This document shows, in pieces, positions 7,092 through 14,104 of a stretch of 17,723 nucleotides of DNA. Made by a program: the position numbers and the translations under genes. A model generated the notes under the pieces. The model had not been told where the DNA came from, ran no database searches, and saw only the letters and a program-made list of their open reading frames with translations. Every line of letters begins with the position of its first letter. The stretch's first letter is position 1. This stretch comes from Chloroflexota bacterium (GTDB lineage: Bacteria; Chloroflexota; Anaerolineae; Anaerolineales; UBA4823), in assembly GCA_017860725.1 (NCBI GenBank), contig JAGDMX010000016.1, forward strand, positions 1-17,723, in the 5' to 3' direction.

Positions 7092-8570
7092 ATGGTAAAC
7101 TTAAAGGCTGTGTTTGCAAATCATTTGAAAGGCATTTCGTTGAAAATCGCGCGTTTGTTTTTATTGCTATCGCTATTGAGTTGGTTGTTCTACACCCCGA
7201 CAGGATTGGCTCAGCAAGGTCAGCAACAAGGACCAGTATATATTGTCCAGGAGGGGGATACGCTTTGGGAAATTGCTTCCAGGTTTCGTGTATCGGTGGA
7301 AGATCTACAATTAGCCAACAATATCACCAATGCCAATCAACTGGCGGTTGGCGATCAATTGGTGATTCCTGGCCTGGATGGCGTGGAGGGGGTATTGACC
7401 ACTCGCCAGCTTGGCTACGGGGAGAACCTGCTCAGCTTGACCCGTAACTATGATATCCATGTAGAGACCCTGGTGCGATTGAATCGCCTGATCAGCCCGG
7501 CTGAGCTGTACAGCAATTCAGTATTGATCCTACCGGATGCTAGCCAAACGATCAGCAACACCCAGCGAACGCTACTAGCGCCAGGCCAATCGCTCTTGGA
7601 GCTGGCGGCGCTTCATAGAACTAATCCCTGGACGATCGTAAATACCAACGACCTGCCGGCTACCTGGGGAGCGCTGCCCGGTGATGTGCTGCTGACCAAC
7701 TCCCTGCAGGGTAGCGAGAATGGTTCTGCTGCGCCGGGTGCATTGCCTTCTGAGATCCGCGAAGTGCAGTTAAATCCAGGCCGTCTGCAGCAGGGTAAGG
7801 CAGCGGTTCTTACGATCGTTTCAAGGGATGAATTGCAACTCGAAGGCAGTTTCATGGATCACGATCTGCACTTCTTCCCCGATGGCAATGGGCAGTATAT
7901 CGCCTTGCAAGGTGTGCATGCACTGGCTGAACCTGGTATCTACCCACTTGACCTGCAAATCACGCTGGAAGGTGAAATGCCGTTCGAGTTTTCACAGATG
8001 GTACGGGTGGCCGCGGTAGATTACCCTTATGATGAGCCGTTAAATGTGAACCCGACAACGATTGACCCGGCGGTCACAAAACCGGAAGATGCCCAGTGGG
8101 CGGAGTTGACGGCACCAGCTTCTCCAGAACGGTATTGGAGCGGTATCTTTTCGATCCCCTCGCCGTTCTCGCGAGAATATTGCCTGGAGACCGGTGAGTG
8201 CTGGTCCTCGCGCTACGGCAATCGGCGCTCTTATAATGGCAGCCCATATAACTTTTTTCACACGGGATTAGATATTGTTGGAAAAACAGGCACCGAAATC
8301 TACGCTGCCGCCCCCGGAGTAGTGGTATTTGCTGGTCCGTTGACTGTGCGTGGCAATGCGACAGTCATTGATCATGGATGGGGAGTTTATACTGCTTATA
8401 TGCACCAGTCAGAAATCCTGGTAACGCAGGGTGATCGGGTAGAAGCCGGTCAGTTAATCGGCCTGATTGGAGACACAGGCCGGGTGGAAGGTCCGCACCT
8501 GCACTGGGAAGTCTGGGCAGGTGGAGTTCAGGTGGATCCACTGGATTGGTTGACAGAAGAGTTCCCTTAG
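7092..8570 (+). CDS. Exported LysM / M23-family peptidoglycan hydrolase
   Basis: Probable cell-wall endopeptidase of the NlpD/lysostaphin type. The N-terminus carries a signal peptide: hydrophobic core about 21-35 and likely cleavage after GLA at residue 40. One clear LysM domain follows (49-93), then two weaker LysM-like repeats (about 103-148 and 160-204), which should hold the protein to the wall. A beta-rich linker (about 220-310) precedes the M23 domain. That domain keeps all zinc and catalytic residues: H390 and D394 (HTGLD), H438, and H469/H471 (HLHWE). The ATG at 7092 gives a long N-region. A TTG at 7140 with AAAGG upstream gives a more typical signal peptide and is a good alternative. 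It is divergent from efp; I see no clear plus-strand promoter. Confidence 0.9.
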   Translation: MVNLKAVFANHLKGISLKIARLFLLLSLLSWLFYTPTGLAQQGQQQGPVYIVQEGDTLWEIASRFRVSVEDLQLANNITNANQLAVGDQLVIPGLDGVEGVLTTRQLGYGENLLSLTRNYDIHVETLVRLNRLISPAELYSNSVLILPDASQTISNTQRTLLAPGQSLLELAALHRTNPWTIVNTNDLPATWGALPGDVLLTNSLQGSENGSAAPGALPSEIREVQLNPGRLQQGKAAVLTIVSRDELQLEGSFMDHDLHFFPDGNGQYIALQGVHALAEPGIYPLDLQITLEGEMPFEFSQMVRVAAVDYPYDEPLNVNPTTIDPAVTKPEDAQWAELTAPASPERYWSGIFSIPSPFSREYCLETGECWSSRYGNRRSYNGSPYNFFHTGLDIVGKTGTEIYAAAPGVVVFAGPLTVRGNATVIDHGWGVYTAYMHQSEILVTQGDRVEAGQLIGLIGDTGRVEGPHLHWEVWAGGVQVDPLDWLTEEFP

Positions 8571-8590
8571 GACTGAGTTGGCTGGTAAAG

Positions 8591-8878
8591 TTATTCGGGA
8601 TTACCGGAGCTCTCTTCCGGTGATTCCTCCTCATCGTCTTCAGATTGGAGCTCGTTTTCAATCTCAGATAATAATTGGCGCGCCGTTTCCAAGTCTGAGG
8701 CCTTGACGTAGATCTCCACTTCACCCAACATTCCAAAATTCACAGGGTATACGGATTTTCCAACTGCCTCCTGATATAGCTGAACATCTATGTCTTGCGC
8801 CTCGAAAAGGCCCTTCAGGATCTCGGCGTTAATCGAGCCACTAATCGTGATCAGGTGTACCCAGTCTGCTGTGGTCAT
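8591..8878 (-). CDS. DUF2007-like small protein with acidic tail
   Basis: A 95-residue soluble protein. Residues about 5-70 show the pattern of the DUF2007 domain (putative signal-transducing fold): an opening strand, a helix with NAEILKGLFEAQDIDVQL, then GEVEIYVKASDLETARQLL. Members of this family are small; the biochemical role is unknown. The tail (about 73-95) is very acidic. The frame stays open to 9004, but the minus-strand promoter at 8934-8962 would start transcription near 8927, leaving the upstream start codons outside the mRNA. The ATG at 8878, with AGGCGG 5 nt before it, is therefore chosen. It converges on the LysM-M23 gene and diverges from the 527-residue protein. Confidence 0.75.
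   Translation of the reverse strand: MTTADWVHLITISGSINAEILKGLFEAQDIDVQLYQEAVGKSVYPVNFGMLGEVEIYVKASDLETARQLLSEIENELQSEDDEEESPEESSGNPE
8600..8624 (+). terminator. Possible terminator hairpin after the LysM-M23 gene
   Basis: Bases 8600-8608 pair with 8616-8624 (9 bp with one G-U in plus-strand RNA, 7-nt loop), 30 nt after the LysM-M23 stop. There is no U-run, and the stem lies inside the 3' end of the opposing DUF2007-like gene, so termination is only a suggestion. Confidence 0.3.
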
Positions 8879-8911
8879 AGAACCGCCTGTCTGTTGTGTT
8901 GGCTGCTGCAA

Positions 8912-8941
8912 TTGTGCTAATCTTCTCATATAGAGTATAAT
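8912..8941 (+). promoter_or_regulatory. Possible promoter of the plus-strand block
   Basis: Perfect -10 TATAAT at 8936-8941 with a poor -35 (TTGTGC, 8912-8917) at 18 bp. The -10 overlaps the -10 of the opposing promoter. It would start transcription near 8948, about 67 nt before the ATG at 9015. Confidence 0.4.
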
Positions 8942-8962
8942 ATTACCCGGCAAATTTGGCAA
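8934..8962 (-). promoter_or_regulatory. Promoter of the DUF2007-like gene
   Basis: Minus strand: -35 TTGCCA (8957-8962), 17-bp spacer, -10 TATACT (8934-8939). It has the same -35 sequence and spacing as the efp promoter. The predicted start is about 49 nt before the ATG at 8878. Confidence 0.65.
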
Positions 8963-8966
8963 ATCT
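8949..8966. repeat. Tandem 9-bp direct repeat in divergent promoter
   Basis: GGCAAATTT (8949-8957) is directly followed by GGCAAATCT (8958-8966), 8 of 9 identical. It covers the minus -35 box and the predicted plus transcription start, a fitting place for a regulator. Confidence 0.5.
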
Positions 8967-9014
8967 AATAGCCGTTTTGTCGGAGAAATCACAAAAATTG
9001 TCATGAGGAATTAT

Positions 9015-10598
9015 ATGGTAGCCGTAGCTTTTACGCTCGGAGAGTATTATTGGGATGACTTCGAGTTGCAGAATGAAGATCTTGAATTTATTTACAATTA
9101 TTTATTAGAACTGGAAACCCCGCAATCCACCACGAATTTGGTCGCGGCTCTGGTTGCCGAGCGAATTCGCCGCGAGAAGCAGTCCTTTGAGCACAAACGC
9201 GTCTCGGGTGGAGATATCTTTCAGCCGAAGAACAGCTATACTGCCGGGCAAAGCCTGATATTTCCTGCCTTTAACTGGCAGCGTGGCGAAGTACTCGGCA
9301 CTCGTCCTGGGAAGAATCCGGATCTGGGTGAGTTCCAGGTGATCCAGGTGGCATTTGAAAACGGCGATCAGCACCAGCTTGCAGCGCATCTGGAGAACCA
9401 TCGTCTGAATGAGCCACTCCAGGTTGCCGCTGATGATCCAGCTTCGACAGTTTCATGGGTGCTGGAGAATTACGCAGATGTACTGGCCGAAAGCTTGGTG
9501 CAAGATTTGCAAACAAATCCGGATTTTGTCCAAATTGCCGGCAATTGGTTTCCACGAGCTTTGTTGGTCGATGTGCACGAAGGACATATGAACCTGGCAG
9601 ATGCGATCCTGGATATGGCAGGCGGTGGTCCACTGCCTACCTCCGCTCTCCTGGATCAGATTGGCCTGACCGCTAACGGCAATCCTAAACTGCTGGAGTT
9701 TTCGGTGGACCATGCCTTACAAGAGGACCGTCGCTTTGATGAAGTTGGTCCGGCAGGCGAAATTCTGTGGTATTTGCACCGTTTGGAGCCGGCGGAGGTT
9801 TTAGAGCCACCCCTGTATTTGCGTTATTCGGGGATTGAGTATGATCGTTCAGCTCTCACTAAAGATATGCTCGCCCTTGAGAAAGCACTGGATGACGAGC
9901 TTTCCCCCATCGGTGAAAAATATTCAAATCTGAATGAAGTCGAAGTGTCTCTGATTTACCCGCACCTGCGGGCGGGTACCTTGCCTCTCTCGGCACGCGT
10001 GCGCCACCTTTTTCCAACTGCATACGAGGCACCGCGCATCCGGTTTATGTTGGTTGATGGCGACACCGGAGAAAAATTTCCCGGCTGGGTGGTGCGAGAA
10101 AAGCGTTATGTATTCGGACTGAAGAGCTGGTATACAGGCCGTGGGGTTATCCCGGGCAGCGTGATTCGTGTGCGCCGCGGGCAGCTACCTGGAGAAGTGA
10201 TCATCAAAACGGACGGTAGGCGGTCCAGCCGTGAGTGGATCCGAACGGTGCTGGTCGGCTCAGATGGTGGTATCGTGTATGCGATGCTTAAGCAGCTAGT
10301 TTCAACTTCTTTCGATGAGCGAATGGCGATCGCCGTTCCGGATGCAGAAGCCATGGATGTAATTTGGGCGCGGCCTTATAAGGAGCAATCTCCTTTTGAG
10401 CAGGTGGTGACCAACACCTTACGTGAGCTTGCGAAATTAAATCCGCAGAGCCATGTCCATGCCAGTGAGCTCTATGCAGCGGTGAATATTGTCCGGCGCT
10501 GCCCGCCGGCCCCAATTCTGGCGCTTTTGGCTTCCTCTCCTTGGTTTGTGCACGTTGGCGATTTGCACTATCGTTACAGCAGCACCGATATCGATTAG
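9015..10598 (+). CDS. Unrecognised 527-residue protein with several winged-helix-like segments
   Basis: I cannot assign a family with certainty. Three stretches look like winged helix-turn-helix units. The clearest is about 192-256, where an AILDMA start, PLPTSALLDQIG and HALQEDRRFDEVGPAGEILW resemble the HARE-HTH pattern (short helices, then x-D-x-R-F-x-x-V-G-x-x-x-x-W). The C-terminal stretch about 470-520 (HASELYAAV, LLASSPWFVHVGDLHYRY) looks like a second copy. Residues about 16-55 may be another. A beta-rich part lies at about 320-400. There is no signal peptide or membrane segment. The ATG at 9015 is preferred over 9003 because GAGGA (9005-9009) lies 5 nt before it. It is followed after 27 bp by a second small winged-helix-like gene, so both are probably co-transcribed. 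A DNA-binding role is inference. Confidence 0.75.
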   Translation: MVAVAFTLGEYYWDDFELQNEDLEFIYNYLLELETPQSTTNLVAALVAERIRREKQSFEHKRVSGGDIFQPKNSYTAGQSLIFPAFNWQRGEVLGTRPGKNPDLGEFQVIQVAFENGDQHQLAAHLENHRLNEPLQVAADDPASTVSWVLENYADVLAESLVQDLQTNPDFVQIAGNWFPRALLVDVHEGHMNLADAILDMAGGGPLPTSALLDQIGLTANGNPKLLEFSVDHALQEDRRFDEVGPAGEILWYLHRLEPAEVLEPPLYLRYSGIEYDRSALTKDMLALEKALDDELSPIGEKYSNLNEVEVSLIYPHLRAGTLPLSARVRHLFPTAYEAPRIRFMLVDGDTGEKFPGWVVREKRYVFGLKSWYTGRGVIPGSVIRVRRGQLPGEVIIKTDGRRSSREWIRTVLVGSDGGIVYAMLKQLVSTSFDERMAIAVPDAEAMDVIWARPYKEQSPFEQVVTNTLRELAKLNPQSHVHASELYAAVNIVRRCPPAPILALLASSPWFVHVGDLHYRYSSTDID

Positions 10599-10625
10599 GA
10601 TTCATGGCTGCAATTGGAGAAACCT

Positions 10626-11060
10626 GTGACGCAAACCCTGCACTCAAGTCTCGTAAAACCAACCTTGCAAACGCCCTTCCACATTGATTTTGATTGGTGG
10701 CAAAAGAATGAACGAGACTGGCGTGTTTATCTTCACAGCTACCTGTGCCCGGAACACAAGGTTTTATTCGCTGATTGGGAGTTTGCCGAAGAAGTGGATT
10801 GGGTAGACCCTGAAACTGCAGAAGTGCACAGCGTGGACGGCCTGCAACATGTATTAATGACGCATTGTGCCAGGCAGGAGGGTTTCATCACCCAACAAAC
10901 TGCCCTGGTTGACTCAATGTTCCGGATGTTTCTGGCGAACGGGAACACATCGCTCACACCGATTGAGATGGCTGAACACCTGGGCAGACAGCCGATTATT
11001 ATCTTGAAAACGCTGTCGGGTGGGCGTGTCTACAAAGGCTTGCGCCCCTGCCTGGGGTAA
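10626..11060 (+). CDS. Unrecognised 144-residue protein with winged-helix-like C-terminus
   Basis: No family recognised. The N-terminal half is rich in aromatic and acidic residues (DFDWWQKNERDW, FADWEFAEEVDW) and contains a LCPEH and a THCAR element that might bind metal. The C-terminal half (about 90-140) has alternating helices and a TPIEMAEHLGR stretch followed by ILKTLSGGRVYKGLRP. That is the layout of a helix-turn-helix with a wing. The GTG at 10626 is chosen over a TTG at 10614, because GGAG (10616-10619) lies 6 nt upstream of the GTG. It sits 27 bp after the 527-residue gene and 17 bp before tRNA-Arg, co-directional with both, and probably works with the larger protein. Confidence 0.7.
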   Translation: MTQTLHSSLVKPTLQTPFHIDFDWWQKNERDWRVYLHSYLCPEHKVLFADWEFAEEVDWVDPETAEVHSVDGLQHVLMTHCARQEGFITQQTALVDSMFRMFLANGNTSLTPIEMAEHLGRQPIIILKTLSGGRVYKGLRPCLG

Positions 11061-11077
11061 AGCCCGGATATTGATCA

Positions 11078-11150
11078 GCCCCCGTAGCTCAATGGATAGA
11101 GCAGTAGCCTTCTAAGCTATTGGTTGTGGGTTCGAATCCCGCCGGGGGCG
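11078..11150 (+). tRNA. tRNA-Arg (anticodon TCT)
   Basis: A full cloverleaf of 73 nt. Acceptor stem GCCCCCG (11078-11084) pairs with CGGGGGC (11143-11149), discriminator G at 11150. The D-arm stem is GCTC/GAGC. The anticodon stem is 11104-11108 with 11116-11120; loop CTTCTAA gives anticodon TCT at 11111-11113, which reads AGA/AGG. The T-arm stem GTGGG/CCCGC carries loop TTCGAAT. CCA is not encoded. No own promoter is visible in the 17 bp after the preceding gene, so it is probably transcribed as part of the plus-strand block. Confidence 0.97.
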
Positions 11151-11154
11151 CCTG

Positions 11155-11529
11155 ATGGGATTGGATGTCCTGATGCCTGCAAATACATTATCCTGGCATG
11201 TTCCAAGTAACCCGATTTGGCGACCGCCGACCGATGTCTTTGAAACTGAAGAGGCGGTAATTGTGCGAGTGGAAGTAGCGGGTATGCGTGAGCAGGACTT
11301 TACCATCGCATTGGAAGAGCGCCTGCTGACGATCCGCGGTAATCGTACTGACATTTTGGAGCGGCGCGCCTATCACCAGATGGAAATTCGTTTTGGCGAA
11401 TTCGGTATGCAAATCGAGCTGCCCGTGGCGGTGGTCGCTGACCAAATCCAGGCGGCCTACCAGGATGGATTTCTAAAGGTTATCCTGCCAAAGGCTCGTC
11501 CTCGAAATATTAAGATTGTAGAACGGTGA
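11155..11529 (+). CDS. Hsp20 / alpha-crystallin small heat shock protein
   Basis: ATP-independent chaperone that holds unfolding proteins in large oligomers. The alpha-crystallin domain spans about residues 24-114: PPTDVFETEEAVIVRVEVAG at its start, then LPVAVVADQIQAAYQDGFLK with the A-x-x-x-G-x-L signature. The C-terminal I-x-I oligomerisation motif is present as I119-K-I121. At 124 residues it is a short member with a small N-terminal arm. The start is uncertain: the ATG at 11155 lies 4 nt after the tRNA, and an ATG at 11173 is an in-frame alternative with only a weak GGA upstream. lon follows after 7 bp, so chaperone and protease should be made together. No CIRCE element is visible nearby. 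Confidence 0.93.
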   Translation: MGLDVLMPANTLSWHVPSNPIWRPPTDVFETEEAVIVRVEVAGMREQDFTIALEERLLTIRGNRTDILERRAYHQMEIRFGEFGMQIELPVAVVADQIQAAYQDGFLKVILPKARPRNIKIVER

Positions 11530-11536
11530 AGCATCT

Positions 11537-14104
11537 ATGCCCGCATCGCGTTGGAACTCTAGCATTATAGAAATGCTACAATGGCTGCAAGAAGAAAATG
11601 AATTTGATTGGGATGATTGGTTGTTCCGGCCAATCACCACCAAAGTTGGTTTTGATGGTACAGGGCAGGAGGGAACTACCCCCGGGGAACAAGAGTCGAT
11701 CGATGAAGGTCAAATCCCGCCTGTATTGCCAATCCTGCCACTCCGTGGATTGGTGGTGTACCCTCAAACGGTTGTACCACTGACGATTGGGCAGGCGCGT
11801 TCCATCCGGCTGGTGGATGACGTGATGGCTGCCGATGAGCGTTTTATTGGACTGGTTGCCTCACGCAACCCGGACCTGGAAGTGCCTGGACCGAATGATT
11901 TGTTCGCCTGGGGGACTGTGGCGATAGTTCACCGCCTGTTCCGTGCTCCGGATGGTACGATCCGTCTGGTGGTGCAAGGACTGGCGCGCTTCCGCCTGGG
12001 CGACTTCTTACAGGAAGAGCCATTTCTGAAAGCTCATATACACATGGAACCGGAGGTCGTCGAAGAAGGGCTGGAAGTCGAAGCCCTAGCACGCAACACG
12101 CGCGATCAATTTGAGCATATTGCTGAGATGATCCCCTCTATCCCGCGCGAGCTGGTATCTACCGTGGCTTCAATGGAAGATCCGCTGCAAACGGTATATA
12201 CGATCGCTAACTTCCAGCGCATGGATTTGCAGGATGCCCAAGAGCTGCTGGAATTACCGAGCGCCTCTCAAAAGCTGCATAAACTAGTCAATATCCTGGT
12301 GCACGAAGCCGAGGTACTGGAGATTGGGCAGAAAATCCAGAACGAAGCCCGCTCGGAAATTGAGAAGGTACAGCGTGAGTATTTTCTGCGCGAGCAGCTC
12401 AAGGCGATTCAACGCGAGCTCGGTGAGGCGGATGAGCAGGCGGTTGAGATCGAGGAATTCCGTAAGAAGATCGAGGTCGCTAATATGCCGGAGGAGGCTG
12501 GGAAACAGGCACGCCGGGAGCTGGACCGGTTGAGCCGGCTGCCGACCGCCGCAGCGGAGTACGGGGTCATCCGAACATACCTGGATTGGCTGGTCTCCCT
12601 ACCCTGGTCGGTACAATCTCTGGATAACCTGGATATCGCCCATGCCCGCCAGGTATTGGATCAGGATCACTACGGCCTGGAGGATGTCAAAGAACGCATT
12701 CTGGAGTTCCTGGCGGTGCGCAAGCTGCGCCAGGAGCGCGCGGCAGAGCTGGCCCAGGCTCCGGTGGATGAGATTCACCGCATTCGGGAGGGTGTAATTC
12801 TGTGCTTTGTTGGCCCGCCAGGCGTGGGCAAAACCTCCCTAGGGCGCTCGATTGCCCGTGCGATGGGGCGTAAATTTGTTCGTATCTCACTGGGGGGCAT
12901 GCGGGACGAGGCTGAAATCCGCGGCCACCGTCGCACCTATATTGGCGCCATGCCAGGCCGCATTCTGCAAGCGTTGCGGCGGGTGGAGTCACGCAACCCG
13001 GTTTATATGCTGGACGAGGTGGATAAGCTGGTATTCGATTTCCACGGCGACCCGGCCTCAGCCTTGCTCGAGGTGCTCGATCCGGAGCAAAATAACGAGT
13101 TCCGCGATCACTACCTGGAGGTCAGTTTTGACCTGTCACCAGTGATGTTCATAACAACGGCCAATCTGCTGGAGCCTATTCCGGGACCGCTGCGGGACCG
13201 CATGGAAATTATTGAGCTAGCAGGATACACCGAGGGCGAAAAAGTGGCGATCGCCCAGGGATACCTGATCCCGCGCCAGCTCCAGGAGAACGGCCTGCGC
13301 CCGGAGGAGGTCACCTTTACTGCGCAAGCAATACGCAAAATCATTCGCTCATACACCCGTGAAGCCGGGGTGCGCAACCTGGAGCGCGAGATTGGCGCCG
13401 TTTGCCGTAAAGTCGTGACACAGATCGCCGAAGGGAAAACCGCCACTGTCGAAATCGATGCCGGTAAGGTGCAGGAGTTAATTGGGCGCCCGCATTTCTT
13501 TGCCGATGAGGAAATCGCCAAGCGAACATCGGTGCCGGGTGTAGCGACCGGGCTGGCGGTAACTCAAGTGGGTGGGGATATCCTGTTTATTGAAGCCACG
13601 CGCATGCCTGGTAACAAGGGCTTTCAGATTACCGGCTCGGTTGGTAACGTGATGCAGGAGTCGGCGCGGGCGGCGCTTTCTTATGTGCGAGCCAAAGCTG
13701 AGCAGCTTGGCCTGGATCCCGACTTTTTTGATAAATCGGATATTCACCTGCATATCCCGGCAGGAGCGCAGCCGAAGGACGGACCTTCCGCTGGAGTAAC
13801 GATGGCGACTGCACTAGTCTCCCTGGTATCTGGGCGGCTAGTGCGCCATGATATTGGTATGACCGGCGAAGTTACCCTGCGTGGTCAGGTGCTCCCGGTT
13901 GGTGGCATCAAGGAAAAGGTCCTGGCGGCTCACCGCTTCGGCTTGAAAAAAGTCATCCTGCCGGAGCGCAACGAAGCCGACCTGGACGATTTGCCGGAAG
14001 AGGTCCGCAAGGAAATGGAGTTCGTCTTTGCTGAGACCGTTGATGATGTAATTAATGCGGCACTAGAACCTGCCGGAGAGATTGAGAAGGTGAGTAGTGG
14101 CTAA
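11537..14104 (+). CDS. lon: ATP-dependent Lon protease with N-terminal extension
   Basis: Cytoplasmic AAA+ serine protease that degrades misfolded and some regulatory proteins. The substrate-binding LON domain starts near residue 62 (PVLPILPLRGLVVYPQTVVP), followed by a coiled-coil helical region (about 260-320). The AAA module has Walker A GPPGVGKT (426-433) and Walker B with D493/E494. The protease domain carries the Ser-Lys dyad S751 (in PKDGPSAG) and K794 (in GGIKEK), 43 residues apart as in E. coli. At 855 residues it is longer than usual because of about 60 acidic, Trp-rich residues before the LON domain. No later in-frame start exists apart from an ATG at 11573. The Shine-Dalgarno sequence is weak. 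It is 7 bp after hsp20 and overlaps the next gene by 8 nt. Confidence 0.97.
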   Translation: MPASRWNSSIIEMLQWLQEENEFDWDDWLFRPITTKVGFDGTGQEGTTPGEQESIDEGQIPPVLPILPLRGLVVYPQTVVPLTIGQARSIRLVDDVMAADERFIGLVASRNPDLEVPGPNDLFAWGTVAIVHRLFRAPDGTIRLVVQGLARFRLGDFLQEEPFLKAHIHMEPEVVEEGLEVEALARNTRDQFEHIAEMIPSIPRELVSTVASMEDPLQTVYTIANFQRMDLQDAQELLELPSASQKLHKLVNILVHEAEVLEIGQKIQNEARSEIEKVQREYFLREQLKAIQRELGEADEQAVEIEEFRKKIEVANMPEEAGKQARRELDRLSRLPTAAAEYGVIRTYLDWLVSLPWSVQSLDNLDIAHARQVLDQDHYGLEDVKERILEFLAVRKLRQERAAELAQAPVDEIHRIREGVILCFVGPPGVGKTSLGRSIARAMGRKFVRISLGGMRDEAEIRGHRRTYIGAMPGRILQALRRVESRNPVYMLDEVDKLVFDFHGDPASALLEVLDPEQNNEFRDHYLEVSFDLSPVMFITTANLLEPIPGPLRDRMEIIELAGYTEGEKVAIAQGYLIPRQLQENGLRPEEVTFTAQAIRKIIRSYTREAGVRNLEREIGAVCRKVVTQIAEGKTATVEIDAGKVQELIGRPHFFADEEIAKRTSVPGVATGLAVTQVGGDILFIEATRMPGNKGFQITGSVGNVMQESARAALSYVRAKAEQLGLDPDFFDKSDIHLHIPAGAQPKDGPSAGVTMATALVSLVSGRLVRHDIGMTGEVTLRGQVLPVGGIKEKVLAAHRFGLKKVILPERNEADLDDLPEEVRKEMEFVFAETVDDVINAALEPAGEIEKVSSG

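Noticed and set aside
8879..9004. Upstream extension of the DUF2007-like gene to ATG 9004 or 8929
   Set aside because: It covers the promoter region, the residues are not part of the domain, and ATG 8878 has a ribosome site.
11061..11077. Own promoter for tRNA-Arg
   Set aside because: A TTGCGC at 11040 has no -10 at the right distance.
11078..11150. tRNA-Arg as attachment site of an integrated element
   Set aside because: No integrase and no repeat of the tRNA 3' end elsewhere in the window; the genes after it are housekeeping.
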